From Clostridium sp. OF09-36 (GTDB lineage Bacteria > Bacillota > Clostridia > Lachnospirales > Lachnospiraceae), in NCBI RefSeq assembly GCF_003481985.1, contig NZ_QUMD01000002.1, forward strand, positions 1 through 64,000: a stretch of DNA of 64,000 nucleotides, in the 5' to 3' direction. Every line of letters begins with the position of its first letter. Position 1 is the first letter of the stretch. The translations under genes were made by a program, and so were the position numbers. This document shows positions 46,657-58,465 of the stretch, piece by piece. The notes beneath the pieces were generated by a model, which had not been told where the DNA came from, did no database searches, and saw only the letters and a list, made by a program, of their open reading frames with translations.

Positions 46657-46844
46657 ATCTGCTTGCGCACAATCATGTACTCGTCTCCCAGACGGTAATA
46701 GGGGCAGTCATAGAATTTATCCTCCATGAAACGTGCCATCTCATCCTCGTCGAGATTTACCTCGCACACATAGCACTCGTAGTCTTCATCATACTCATAA
46801 TACATACAGCTTTCGCAGCTTCCCTGCTGTTTCTTTTTTTTCAT
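46653..46844 (-). CDS. DUF6472-family small cysteine-rich protein
   Basis: A 63-residue acidic protein, MKKKKQQGSCESCMYYEYDE, with CESC and CYVC pairs and a later DCPYYRLGDEY. It fits DUF6472, with cysteines that could bind zinc or iron. The ATG at 46844 follows GTGAAAGGAATAAATTC; the frame stays open upstream without a better start. Function unknown. It lies between the two MATE genes. Confidence 0.8.
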   Translation of the reverse strand: MKKKKQQGSCESCMYYEYDEDYECYVCEVNLDEDEMARFMEDKFYDCPYYRLGDEYMIVRKQM

Positions 46845-46908
46845 GAATTTATTCCTTTCACGTAACTGTCCGGTTCCTTCGCAGTTACCTTTCACAACAT
46901 TTACTGCC

Positions 46909-48251
46909 TCATGCGCCTGCAAAGTTTTTTTCCAGCCGCTTTGTCACATTACGGTTGCACCACAGGGATAAGATGCTTCCAACGCTCCAGCCAAACGGCC
47001 AGGACAGCCAGACTCCGGTCACACCCAGAAAAGATGCAAACACAAAAGAAAGCACTACCCTGAGGATCAGGTCAGAAAAGGTTGCCAGCATAAATTCCTT
47101 CATGGCCCCGGCACCGCGAAGCATTCCGTCGGATGCCAGCTTTAAGGCGATCACCAGGTAAAACGGTGATACAATGCGCAAAAACTGGATACCGGTCTCC
47201 ATGGCCACAGCACTTTCCTCCTGCATGAACAGAGACATCATCAGACGTCCAAAGCCGAAAAATGCCACAATGAACGGCACCGCCAGAAGAAGTCCCATTC
47301 TGACACCACCACGCATTCCCTGCTTTACACGGTCCACCTTTCCCGCTCCGATGTTCTGTGCCGTGAAGCTGGAGATTCCGTTTCCAAGCGTTGTAAAGCT
47401 GGTGATCGTAAAGGTATTCAGCTTGATTGCTGCAGAATACCCGGCAATGACAGAGGAGCCGAAGGAGTTGATCAGTCCCTGCACAAAAATATTTCCGATG
47501 GATACAAAGCTCTGCTGCAGGATGCTTGGAATCGCGATTCGTGCGATCCGCTTCAGCATATCCATGGAAAAATAAGCAGCCCTTTTCTCTGTTTTTATCT
47601 GTTTTAGCGTCCTGCCATAGTGAATAAGGCCAGAACACAGGCAATTCCCTGGGCTATAAAGGTTGCCCATGCCACACCGGCTACACCCCAGTGCAGCCCC
47701 GCCACAAACCAGTAGTCCAGGAAAATATTTCCAAGCGAAGATCCGATCAGGAAATACAACGGTGTTTTGGAATCTCCCAGAGAGGTAAAAATACCGGTTG
47801 CCACATTATACAAAAACAGGAACACAAAACCACCGATATAGATTCTTAAATAAAGATCACCCAGACTGAATATATTTTCCGGTGTCTGGATCATGCGCAT
47901 CAGCGCCCGGCTTCCAAAAAGTCCAAATACGGTCAGCACGACCGACAGCACAGAAGCTGAGATCAGGGTCGTATAGACCGAGGTTTTCATCTGCTCATAC
48001 CGTTTCGCCCCAAAGAACTGGGATATGACTACGGAACAGCCGATATTGCTTCCAACTGCAATTGCCATAAAGATCATGGTGATGGGATAGGAAGCACCCA
48101 CTGCTGCCAATGCATCTTCCCCGGCAAACCGGCCGGCAATGACGCTGTCTGCAATGTTATACAGCTGCTGGAAGATCACACTGATAAACATGGGAATGGT
48201 AAAGCGCCATAACAGGCTTTGCGGGTTTCCTTCTGTCAGGTCTTTCATCAT
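46909..48251 (-). CDS. MATE-family efflux transporter, second copy (one frame break)
   Basis: A MATE transporter of about 447 residues after repair. The N-terminal part (from 48251: MMKDLTEGNPQSLLWRFTIPM, QQLYNIADSVIAGRFAGEDALAAVGASYP) and the C-terminal part (AIPSILQQSFVSIGNIFVQGLINSFG) are the two six-helix halves. They separate at about 47617, where one lost G (GCAGGACG to GCAGGGACG) restores the link FTMAGTLKQIKTEKR. It is not a close duplicate of the first MATE gene. Confidence 0.9.
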
Positions 48252-48441
48252 AATACGTTTTCCTCACATTCCTTTCAATCTAAAGCAGCTTTCGCCCGGA
48301 TCAGCTCCGGCGCCAAAAGCCGCATCCTTAGAATGCTACCACTTTTTTACAAATTATGCAATTCAGATTTTGCGGTTGCTGCACACGCGTGCGTATCCAG
48401 CAACGGTTTTGGAATATTTTTTCAGAAAACCTCTCTCATTT

Positions 48442-51400
48442 TCAACATGGGATAGCCCGCTGGAGGGTCAGGGAATAAATCCACTTTTCCCGGACCTTCT
48501 TACCTGTCATCTGGCTTAAGGCGCGCTCATAATAATCCAGCTGGCGTTTGTAATGCTCCAGAAGGATGCGGCTGCTTCTGGTCTTATCCGTCTTATAATC
48601 GACCAGGACTAGCTCTCCGTCTTCCTCAAAATAAGCATCGATGATACCCTGGATCACCACCAGCTCTCCACTGTCCACCGGGCCAACCTCCCTGGCCGGC
48701 ACTCCCATAACAAACTGCTGCTCCTTGTGAAGCATTCCTGCTGCCTGGGCCTTCGCCATACGTTTTCCCATCCCGGACTGCAGAAATTCCCAGATCATGC
48801 CGGTATCGACCAGATTTTTATTTTCCTGCGTATACTGTTTTTCTGCTACAAACTGCTCCAGCCAGTACTCCACATCCTCCTGGCTATGGATCTGGTCAAA
48901 TGGCAGAAGCTCCAGCGCACGGTGGTACGCCGTTCCCCTTGTGGCACCATCGGATTGTGGCTCAGGCTCTGCCGCCTGGTCTGCTCCGCTGTCCTCCTCC
49001 GTCCAGGTAAGCACCGGTGCAAAGGCTGCTCTGCTTCCTCCTCATCGGTCAGCTGGCCCATCTTTTTTAGTTCTGAGACCGACATTTTTACATGCAGTGT
49101 CACATCTGCAGCATGGGGATATGCAAAGCCAAGATGCTGCCCCAGACGTTCTGCAAATTCTGCATCATATGTTTGGTCCAGATCAAGCTTTAAAAGCTGT
49201 TCCTTAGCACTTTTTTTCAAAACCTGCTGCTCCAGTTCTTCCCCGATAAAATCTGCCAGCGGAACCTCATCCACCAGGACCCGGAGACCGTTTCCTGTTT
49301 TTCCCGTGCACATCAGAATCCAGTCCAGATACGATGCCGCTTCGGAAAGGATCGTGTAAGGGATCTGTCCATCCACAAGCGGGACCTGGCTGTATTTTTC
49401 CAGCGTCCTCTGAAGGCTTTTATCAGTCCCCGTCATGATCAGCTGTTCCTTGGCGCGGGTCATCGCAACATAGAGGACCCTTAGCTCCTCTCCCATGCTG
49501 TCCAGTTCCATTTTTCTGCGCAGGACATTTTTCTTGAGCGTAGAGGTTTTCACACGGTGCTCCACATCCAGATAATCTGTCGCAATGCCAAGCTCCGGAT
49601 CGATCAGGACTTTTCCATGCACATCCTGTTTGTTAAATTTCTTTCCCATTCCCGCAAGAAAAACAACCGGGAATTCCAGGCCCTTACTTTTATGGATGCT
49701 CATGATGCGTACCGTGTTATCTTCCTCGCCAACAACAGAAGCCTCCCCGAAATCAGAATTGTACTTTTTCAGGTTATCGATGTAGCGGATAAAGTGGAAC
49801 AATCCCTTATAGCTGGTTTTTTCATAAGCTGCCGCTTTTTCTACCAGCATATCCAGATTTGCCCGTCTGGTAGCCCCGGCTGGCATCGCAGATACATAAT
49901 CATAATACCCAGTCTCCTCATAGAGGCGGTAGATGAGCTCATGGATCGGCAGATAAGAGGCCAGCAGACGGAAGCGCTCCAGCCTTTCAAAAAAGCCCTT
50001 TAGGCCTTCCCAGCACATGGCCGCCGCATAGATACCGCGGTCCTGTCCTTTGTCAGCCTGGCTGCGGTAAGCAGCCATCATCCGGCAAGCTCCTTATCGC
50101 TCATTCCAACCACCGGGGATCTGAGTACTGCCGCCAGCGGAATATCCTGCATGGGGTTGTCGATCACCGCCAGCATAGCAAGAACTGTTTCCACCTCCAG
50201 CGTATTAAAATACCCCATACGTGACTCCGCATAAGCCGGGATTCCTGCATTCATCAGGACCTGTAAAAGAGTCTCTGTCCATTCCCCCGTGCTGCGCAGC
50301 AGGATCACGATGTCCCGGTACTGCGCCGTGCGGTAGCCGCCAGTCCCAGAGAGCTTTTTATCCCATACCAGAGGCCCTGGTCCGGATCTGTCAGTCTCCG
50401 GATCCTGGATGCGATCAGCTTCGCCTCCAGCTCCTTTGCAGTATAATCAGCCGCATCTTCATCCAGGTCTTCAAGGGCCTTTGCCCCTGTATCGACCATA
50501 AGAAGCTCCGGGATCCCGCCAGTATGGCTCCCGGCCGGCGGCTCAGCAAAAACCGCTCCGGGATTTAATGCCGCTTCCTTTGTATAACGGATATTTCCCA
50601 TGTTTTCCGTCATGATCCGGTAGAAGATGTCATTGATCCCCATAAGAACCGTATCGCGGCTTCGGAAATTCTGGTGAAGCTCAATCTTCTGGTCTGGACC
50701 ATCTGTCTCCGGTTCCAGCGGATACGCCGTATATTTTTCCAAAAAGAGCTCCGGTCTCGCAAGGCGGAAGCGGTAAATACTCTGCTTCACATCACCTACC
50801 ATAAACACGTTGTGCTGACCAAAGCGTTCCCTCGAAACAGCTCTTAACAGCTCTTCCTGCACCAGATTACTGTCCTGGTATTCATCGACCAGCACCTCCC
50901 GGTACTGCATGCTCAGCTCATCGGCTGCATCGGTATAAACCGTTTTTCCATCCTCCCTGCGGATCAGGACCTTTAAGGCCTCATGTTCCAGATCGTTAAA
51001 ATCTACCAGGTTTTTATCCCGTTTTTTTTCCTGAAACCGCCTTGCAAAGTCCTCTGCCAGATCAAGCAGCATACCAATTGCTTCCCTGGTACCGCAAAGA
51101 TCCGCAAACATAGACTCCACAGAATCAAAACAGTACATTTTCTTCATTTCCTTGACTGCTTCCTTTACACGGTTCCTGCAGCCGGTCACATAAGCCTTTT
51201 TCTCCGGATCTGCCTCCTGCTGCGCACCGTTGCAAGACGCCCAAAGCCAGCAGCAAAAAGCCGTTCATGGAAGGCCGGGAAAGCTTCTGCCTCTGCGAGG
51301 CCCTTTAGCATATGGACATCTTCTGAAAATGCCGGCTCATAGGCACACAAAAATTCATCCTCCAGACAGATGTCCCTGGCCTCCTCCATCTGGTCTTTTA

Positions 51401-52073
51401 ATTCCATGACCTGGCGCTTTAGATCCTCCATCAGAAAATCCATCCATCTTCCGGATTCCTCATCCGCAAGCTCATTTCTGCAGGCTTCGATCCACTGCTC
51501 CGGATAGGGATTACTCTGGGAAAAATCGTAAACCTGCCTAATATAGTCTTCGATTCCTGCATCGGTCTTTCCCTGGGCAAAGGTCTCCACAAAACGCTCA
51601 AAGCGGCTGTCACCGGAAGCATAAAATGCTTCCAGAAGTTCTTCCATGACATCTGCCCGCATTAAAAGCAATTCTCCCTCATCCCCGATGCGGAAGGATG
51701 GGTCCAGATCCAGCTGGTTGAAATGTTCCCGGATCACATTCAGGCAAAAACTGTCGATCGTCGTGATCTGGGCATGATGGACCAGCGTAGCCTGCATCTG
51801 AAGATGCTCATTTTCCGGATGCTCCTTCAGCTTCTGTTCAATCGCTGATGCGATCCGCTCCCGCATTTCTGCGGCTGCCGCATTGGTGAACGTCATGACC
51901 AGAAGCTCATCGATCCCCGGCGGATTTTCCCCTTCCGTCACCATACGGATGATGCGTTCTACCAGCACTGCTGTCTTTCCGCTTCCGGCTGCTGCACTGA
52001 CTAAAAGATTTTTCCCCCGGCTTTCAATGACCTGGCTTTGTTCCCTTGTCCAGTTTACTGCTGTTCCCTGCAT
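48442..52073 (-). CDS. addA: Helicase-exonuclease AddA subunit (four frame breaks)
   Basis: AddA is the UvrD-type helicase and 3'-5' nuclease subunit of the AddAB double-strand-break resection complex. Reading order: Walker A SAAAGSGKTAVLVER; VMTFTNAAAAEMRERI; LVDFNDLEHEALKVL; VDEYQDSN; the MSIHKSKGLEFPVVFLAGMG helicase motif; VAMTRAKEQL; and the nuclease core ELVLVDYKTDK near the C terminus. Frames change near 51230, 50370, 50082 and 49021, each repaired by one base. The start (52073) follows GGGAGAAAAT and overlaps the addB stop by 19 bp. Repaired length is about 1211 residues. Confidence 0.93.
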
Positions 52074-55000
52074 ATTTTCTCCCAGATCTCCTCTGTTTTT
52101 TTCTTTTTCCACCTGTTAAATTCATAGCCGGAGGTTTTCCGGTCAAACCCGCACACCGCATGGTACAGACAGTAATCACAGGCTGTTTTTTTCCCATTCT
52201 TGTAAGGCTCTACCCCGATCTCTCCATCCAGGATCTCCCGGCCCGCCTCCTTCAGCTTCCGGTGGACAAACTGGCTCAGCCGTTCAAAGCGTTTCCGGTC
52301 CGCCACAGAAGATTTCGCTTCCTGCACCTTACCATCTTTTAAGACAACCGGGATCACATCCGATTCCTTTTCAATGGTATGGTCCAGATGCCGCACCGCC
52401 TCCAGTTCACTGTTCACCAGGCCGTTCATGCAGAGCTTTTTTAGGATCTGCGCATCAATCTGCTCCTGATCTGGCTCTCCATTTTTGTCTGCCAGCGGAT
52501 CATCAATGTTATAATAGAGAATTCCTGCCGGCACAATATCCTTTTCCGGATACTGCTTCTTCGCCAGCTCCGTCACCGCATCCATATAAACAACCAGCTG
52601 CAGCTGCAGTCCATAATAAAGAGCCAGAAGGTCGAACGAGGTTTTCCCTGATTTATAATCAATGATCTTAACATACACCTTGTCCCTATCCTCGCATACA
52701 TCCATGCGGTCGATCCGTCCGCGCAGATGCAGCGCCTCCTGGTCTGACAGCGCGATTTTCATCGCCTGAAGGTTATCTGCCGACGAAAAGGATACCTCAA
52801 ACCCAGCCGGTACAAAATCGCCCTTCTGGATTTGCTGTTGCAGGGCCCACACCGTACGTTTTGCGATCTGCCCGACACGGCGGGTCAGATACTCGTTTCT
52901 TGCTGAGCTTTTTAAAATGGTATTTCCATAGCTTCCCGTGACAGCAGCTACGCACTCTTCCACCAGCGCATCCCGTGTCTCATCGCTCATGGTATGCCAG
53001 TCATATTCCCGCTCCTTTACCTCGCGGAAGCATAGATCGATCGATTCGTGGAACAGCGTTCCGATATCGGAAAATGCCAGCTCATAGCGTTTCCGCTCTA
53101 AAAGCTCCAGACCATACTTGAGAAAATGGCCATATGCACAGGCTGCATACTGCTCCAGGCGTGTCACGCTTCCACTTAAGATATTTCCGTATAAAGCATT
53201 GGCCACTGCATGGGAAATTCCCTGTTTCTTATAGACGAAAAAGGCCGCATCCATAAAATGGTGCAGTGCTTCCGCATAGGTTTCTGAGGAAGCAAACCAG
53301 CGGTACAATTCCAGAAACTGCTCACTGGTGCTTCCGTCACGGTATGCATTCAGGCCATCTGCAAGCCTTCTCTTTGCCTCCGTCACGGAATAGATCTCCT
53401 GGCTGTTCGCACTTTCCTGGTCTTCGAATGGTGCATCCAGGAACATGCCGCGAAGCTCCCCGACCAGAAAAGACGGCCTGCGGCTTTTTCCGTCGGCCCC
53501 CGTTCTGGACCACGACAAAATGAGCCGGTCCGATGGCTTTGTCATCATCAGGTACAGGTAAAACCGCTGCTGGAAGCTTTCTTCCCTGGCAGTCGGAGCC
53601 AGCTCCATATGGTGGGCTCCCAAAAATTCCCGGTCCCGGTCCGAAAGCAGGCTTCCGGATTCCCCGCGATGGTACGATCCCGTCATTAACACCAGCAAAA
53701 AAGAGTACCTTAATGTGTGCCAGGCGTGTCCGGGTAATATCTCCCACCACAACCCGGTCTGCCACTGCCGGGATCACACCCACCTTCAGCTCTGCAAAGC
53801 CGGCATCCAGGATTTCCAGATACTCCTTCCGGCTTACGCACTCTTCACCCAGAAGATCAGAAAGCCGCTTCAGCATGTCCGTCACAAGTCCATATACCTG
53901 GCTGTACTCCTTTGCCAGACGGTGTTCCCCGGTTTTTTCAAAATACTCCTGATAGCTGCTTAACCGTTTTTCCGCCTGGCAGTCCTTTAAAAGCTGCAGC
54001 ACAGCCGCAGTCATGTCCGCGATCGTAAGGTGCTCCCTGCGGAATGCCTCCTGCATCGCAAGCAAAGGAGCCAGCACCTGGTCTTTAAACTGGTTCAGCT
54101 CCGTTACATTTAACTCTCCTGCCCCACGGTAAGTATTCTCCCAGACCTCCCGGTACCGTCTGCCGCCGCGGATTCCCATAGCAAGGATATAATTTTCCAG
54201 ACGGTCCAGCTTCTCCCGCTCCAGGCTTACCAGTCCGGACCGCAAAAAGCGCATCACACTCTCGTAGGAAAAGTCCTGGCGCACAGCTTCCAGTGCTGCG
54301 CGGACCAGCTCCACAAGACTGTTATCCAGAATGCTTTTCTTATCGTCCAGGAAATGCGGGATCCCATTCTGGGTAAACTGGTGTACGATTTCCTTTCCAT
54401 ATCCGGGAAGATCCCCGGTGATCACAGCGATCTCACGGTAACGCACACCCTTTTCCTGCACCAGCTTCTGGATCTGGTGAACGATCTGGTTTACCTCTCC
54501 CGACGGATTGGAGGCCTGCCAGAACGCAATGCTCCCTGCCTCCAGTCTCTCTGGATTTTCTTTTTTCTGGATTCCAGTGTCTCCTTTTTGCTGCACTCCG
54601 GCAGCTTCTTTTCCTTCGTTTTGCCTGAGACCATCTGTCTTATATCTGTTTTCTGCCCCATAGCGGAACAGATGCTGCTCCAGCCAGGCAAGCTCCGGGC
54701 TTTTTGCAAAGCGCCGGCTTTTCTGGTCTGTCAGTAAAACATCCGGCAGCTTTGGAACCTGGTTTTTCTCCGCAAGCTCCGACAGACGGAATACTACCTG
54801 GCGGCTCATATAAAACAGGTTCTGGATTCCCATCTTTCCATAAACCCCTGCATGCGCATCTGCCGTTACCGTCACATAAACCTTCTTTGCATAAACAAGA
54901 AATAATTCCGCCAGCCGGTACTGGACCGGGGTAAAGCCTGTATAACCGTCCAGTGCGATCACACTGTTTCTGATCAGCTTTGATTCTGGGAGCAGGCGGC

Positions 55001-55549
55001 AGAGCACATCCAGCACCTGCTCCGTGGTAATATAGTGTCCTTCAATATATTCCTGAAATCCCTGCTCTACCAGGGCCAGATCCTCCAGCTTCTGTCTTAA
55101 AAGCGGTGATTTTGCCTCCGGAGCCATTTCCCGCAGAGCCTCAGGAGTGATCCCGTACTGGTAAAATTCCGACAGCATCGACTTTAACTGTCCGACAAAG
55201 CCGGATTTATTTAATTGCCCGCCAAACAGGACGAGCTGGCGCTTCTGGGCAGCTGCCACCTTGCGCAGCACCATAGACTTGCCCATGTCATCCAGAACTG
55301 CCAGATTTTCCACTGCCAGCTCCTCAAAAACCGGTATGCAAGCCGGGCAAAGCTGACAATATCGATATTCATGGTGCCATGGCAAGGATGTCTGGTTACA
55401 ATGTCCTTCTGGGTCTGCATGGTAAACTGCTCCGGCACGATCAGAAAAAACTGCTGCTTAGGGTGCTCCATGGACAGGCGGATCAGCTCGTCATATAAAA
55501 GGGTGGTTTTTCCGGAACCTGCTCCGCCTAAGATCAATTGCAATGCCAT
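52055..55549 (-). CDS. addB: Helicase-exonuclease AddB subunit (two frame breaks)
   Basis: AddB is the nuclease partner of AddA. The start (MALQLILGGAGSGKTTLLYDEL) has a Walker A motif. The middle part covers the inactive helicase-like core (YREIAVITGDLPGYGKEI, FFAGVNDGIVPSR). The C-terminal nuclease has KIIDYKSGKTSFDL and Fe-S cysteines in QYAACAYGHFL and ACDYCLYHAVCGF. The frames separate near 55331 (one lost G restores YRVFEELAVEN) and 53662 (one lost G restores PSRGESGSLLSDRDREFL). Repaired length about 1165 residues. It is upstream of and overlapping addA, the usual order. Confidence 0.93.
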
Positions 55550-55671
55550 GTTGTTTGTCCTTTCCTGTTCATAATCGTTATTTAATCCTTATCAGAATCC
55601 GTTCCATCCAGTATAGCATAAAACCCTATTTCTGAGAATAGATTATAGCAAACATCACCGGAGGTCTCCCC

Positions 55672-56109
55672 ATGAGTTCCAAAACAAAAATCGTTGTCCT
55701 GCGCATGAAAGAAATTATCTATACTGCGATTTTCATTGGCCTTGGAATTCTTCTGATCCTGCTTCTGCTGGTTATGTTCCGCCCGAAAAAGGAAAGCAGC
55801 GCCGCACCTGCAAGCGCACAATACATACCAGGCGTCTATGCCTCCTCCATTACCCTTGGGGCCCAGGAGGTGAACGTAGAGGTAAGCGTGGATGCGAACC
55901 GCATCACCTCGGTCACCCTGGTCCCGTTAAGTGATGCGGTTGCGACCATGTACCCGCTGATGCAGCCATCCTTAAATAACCTGACCAGCCAGATCCTAGA
56001 CAGCCAGTCCCTCGAAAACATATCCTTTCCAGAGGAAACCCGCTACACCTCCCAGGTACTTTTACAGGCCATTAAAAAAGCACTAAAAAAAGCTGCACCC
56101 ACAGCCTGA
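55672..56109 (+). CDS. Membrane-anchored FMN-binding-domain-like protein
   Basis: A 145-residue protein with an N-terminal membrane anchor (about residues 13-36, IIYTAIFIGLGILLILLLLV) and an exported domain resembling the FMN-binding (RnfG/NosR-type) fold: YIPGVYASSITLGAQEVNVEVSV, VTLVPLSD, SQILDSQSLENISFPEETRYTSQVLLQAIKKAL. The usual SGATxTS flavin attachment motif is replaced by PEETRYTS, so covalent FMN is doubtful. The ATG follows CCGGAGGTCTCCCC. Divergent from addB, convergent with ftsH. Function unknown. Confidence 0.7.
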   Translation: MSSKTKIVVLRMKEIIYTAIFIGLGILLILLLLVMFRPKKESSAAPASAQYIPGVYASSITLGAQEVNVEVSVDANRITSVTLVPLSDAVATMYPLMQPSLNNLTSQILDSQSLENISFPEETRYTSQVLLQAIKKALKKAAPTA

Positions 56110-56129
56110 CCAGCAATCTGGCCAGGCTG
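56102..56129. terminator. Hairpin between convergent 55.7-kb gene and ftsH
   Basis: CAGCCTG-A-CCAG and CTGG-C-CAGGCTG form an 11-bp stem with one bulge pair and a CAAT loop, overlapping the stop codon of the upstream gene. No U-run is evident, so its strength is uncertain. Confidence 0.4.
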
Positions 56130-56154
56130 CAGATGCAGCTTTCATGCATAATAT

Positions 56155-58236
56155 CTATTTTGTTTTTTCGTTCTCTGAAGCATCGGTCGCTGCCTCTGTG
56201 CTTTCCTGCTTCTGCGCGTCGGCTGCTGCCTCCGTGCTTGCATGCTCCGGTACGCCAGTCACTTCTTGCATGCCTTCGTTCTCCAGTGCGTCAGTCACGT
56301 CTTCCGTGCCAGCCTGCTCCGGTGCTCCAGCCAGCTGTCCGCTCTGGGCTTCTCCCTCCGGATGCTCCTCCGGCTCCGGGATTCCCTTGCACTTGCGGAA
56401 AATCTGCATGAATTCTTTTCCAGTGATCGTCTCTTTTTCAATCAGGAATACGGCGATCTGGTCCATGACATCGCGGTTCTCTGTCAGAAGCCGTTTTGCT
56501 TCTTCGTAAGCATCCTTTAAGATCCGCATGACTTCGTCATCGACTGCTGCTGCCGTTGCCTCGCCGCAATCCATGACCACGCGGCCAGACAGGTACTGAT
56601 CCTGCTGCTTTGCGATTCCCATTAAACCAAATTTTTCGGACATACCGTACTGGGTGATCATAGCCCGGGCGATCCCAGTCGCTTTTTCAATATCATTGGA
56701 TGCACCTGTTGTCACAGAATCGAACACAATTTCTTCTGCAGCGCGGCCAGCCAGTGCAACTACCATCTGTGCCTGCAACTCTTTTTTACTCTGTAAATAC
56801 TTTTCTTCCTCTGGAACATTTAAGACATATCCCAGTGCCCCCATTGTTCTCGGCACAATGGTGATCTTCTGGACCGGCTCAGCGTCCTTCTGCAAGGCAC
56901 TGACCAGTGCATGTCCTACCTCATGGTACGAAACAATGCTCCGTTCCTCCCTGCTGAGCACCCGGTCTTTCTTTTCCTTTCCGACCAGAACTACCTCTAC
57001 AGCCTCAAAAAGGTCCTTCTGGCACACAGCCGCACGGCCATTTTTAACAGCCAGGATTGCAGCCTCATTAATCATATTTGCCAGGTCCGAACCAACCGCA
57101 CCTGCGGTTGCAAGGGCGATTGCATGCAGATCTACCGTTTCATCCAGGGCTACATTTTTCGCGTGAACCTTTAGGATCTCCACACGGCCCTTGAGATCCG
57201 GGCGGTCAACAACGACACGGCGGTCAAAGCGTCCCGGACGGAGAAGTGCCGGATCCAGAACCTCCGGGCGGTTGGTAGCTGCCAGGATCAGAAGACCCTT
57301 AGAGGTATCCATACCATCCATCTCGGAAAGAAGCTGGTTTAAGGTCTGCTGCTGCTCTGACTCCCCGCCGCCGCTTCCGCCGCTGCGGCTCCGGCCAATG
57401 GAATCGATCTCATCGATAAAGATGATACACGGGGAGTTCTGCTGTGCCTGCTTAAACAGATTGCGGACACGGGATGCGCCGACGCCGACATACATTTCCA
57501 TGAAATCCGAACCGGAAAGGAAAAAGAACGGAACCTCCGCCTCACCGGCTACTGCCTTTGCGAGCAATGTCTTACCGGTTCCCGGAGGGCCTACGAGCAG
57601 GGCACCCTTTGGCAGCTTCGCACCGATGTGCGTATATTTTCCAGGGTTATGAAGGAAATCCACCAGCTCTACCAGGGATTCCTTCGCCTCGTCTTCTCCA
57701 GCTACATCTGCGAAGGTAACACCCGTCTCCTTTTCCATATACATTTTGGCAGTGCTCTTGCCGACCCCGCCCATGCGCTTCATCATAAAATTCATCATGA
57801 TGACGATCAGTAAAAATGGAAGGACAAAGCTTACCAGGGATTCGATCATGGCCATACCGTCCTGACGCTCCCTGCGGATCTCCACACCACCGGCAAGCAG
57901 CCGGTCTGCCAGTTTATAATCCCGCTCGACCGGTACGGTATAGGTTTTTAAGATCGGGTTGAACTGCTCAGAATCCTCCTTATACTGGATGTCGATCTGG
58001 GAATTCTTAATGGTTACGGCCTTTACATCCCCATGCTCTACCTCTGAGATAAATTCGTCGTAGGTGATCTCCTTCTGACTCTTATCGGCCATATAGCCTC
58101 TCATAAAGCCTGCGATCGCAAACGTGATAAAAGCTGCGATCAGGACGATCAGAAGCTGGTTTTTTGGAAATTTGCCGTTGCCGTCATTCTTTCCATTGTT
58201 GCCGTCCTGCGGCTGCTGACTCTGTTGGTTATCCAT
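56155..58236 (-). CDS. ftsH: ATP-dependent zinc metalloprotease FtsH
   Basis: A 693-residue membrane-bound AAA+ protease that degrades misfolded or unassembled membrane proteins. Two N-terminal transmembrane segments (near residues 28-46 and 130-150) flank a small extracytoplasmic domain. The AAA domain has Walker A VGPPGTGKTLLAKAVAGEAE, Walker B IIFIDEIDSIGRSR and ATNRPEVLDPALLRPGRFDR. The zinc site is SYHEVGHALV (HExxH form). The Ala/Glu/Thr-rich C-terminal tail (after about 610) has degenerate repeats. Divergent from pyrG. Confidence 0.97.
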   Translation of the reverse strand: MDNQQSQQPQDGNNGKNDGNGKFPKNQLLIVLIAAFITFAIAGFMRGYMADKSQKEITYDEFISEVEHGDVKAVTIKNSQIDIQYKEDSEQFNPILKTYTVPVERDYKLADRLLAGGVEIRRERQDGMAMIESLVSFVLPFLLIVIMMNFMMKRMGGVGKSTAKMYMEKETGVTFADVAGEDEAKESLVELVDFLHNPGKYTHIGAKLPKGALLVGPPGTGKTLLAKAVAGEAEVPFFFLSGSDFMEMYVGVGASRVRNLFKQAQQNSPCIIFIDEIDSIGRSRSGGSGGGESEQQQTLNQLLSEMDGMDTSKGLLILAATNRPEVLDPALLRPGRFDRRVVVDRPDLKGRVEILKVHAKNVALDETVDLHAIALATAGAVGSDLANMINEAAILAVKNGRAAVCQKDLFEAVEVVLVGKEKKDRVLSREERSIVSYHEVGHALVSALQKDAEPVQKITIVPRTMGALGYVLNVPEEEKYLQSKKELQAQMVVALAGRAAEEIVFDSVTTGASNDIEKATGIARAMITQYGMSEKFGLMGIAKQQDQYLSGRVVMDCGEATAAAVDDEVMRILKDAYEEAKRLLTENRDVMDQIAVFLIEKETITGKEFMQIFRKCKGIPEPEEHPEGEAQSGQLAGAPEQAGTEDVTDALENEGMQEVTGVPEHASTEAAADAQKQESTEAATDASENEKTK

Positions 58237-58388
58237 AAACGGTCATTCTCCTGTTTTTTATTTAGGCGATAAAATGCCATTTTGCATTTATGAACCATTA
58301 TAAAGGTAGTTTTCACATAAATCAAGAAAACTCCACTTAAAAAAATAAAGTTTTAAAAAAATGCCTAGATTTTAGCATATCACAGTTG

Positions 58389-58394
58389 TATAAT
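58389..58394 (+). promoter_or_regulatory. Likely -10 box upstream of pyrG
   Basis: TATAAT at 58389-58394, in TTGTATAATG, 72 bp before the pyrG start in an A/T-rich spacer. The -35 box is poor (TAGATT, 17 bp upstream). Confidence 0.45.
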
Positions 58395-58465
58395 GATTGA
58401 GTTATTTTTTCGAGAAAGAGTTACACACCCCACATAATCCCATATTATAGCAAGGAGGTTTTACC

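Noticed and set aside
48371..48405. A possible eighth copy of the interspersed palindrome
   Set aside because: Only short pieces (GCACACGCG, CAGCAACGG) match; similarity is too weak to include.
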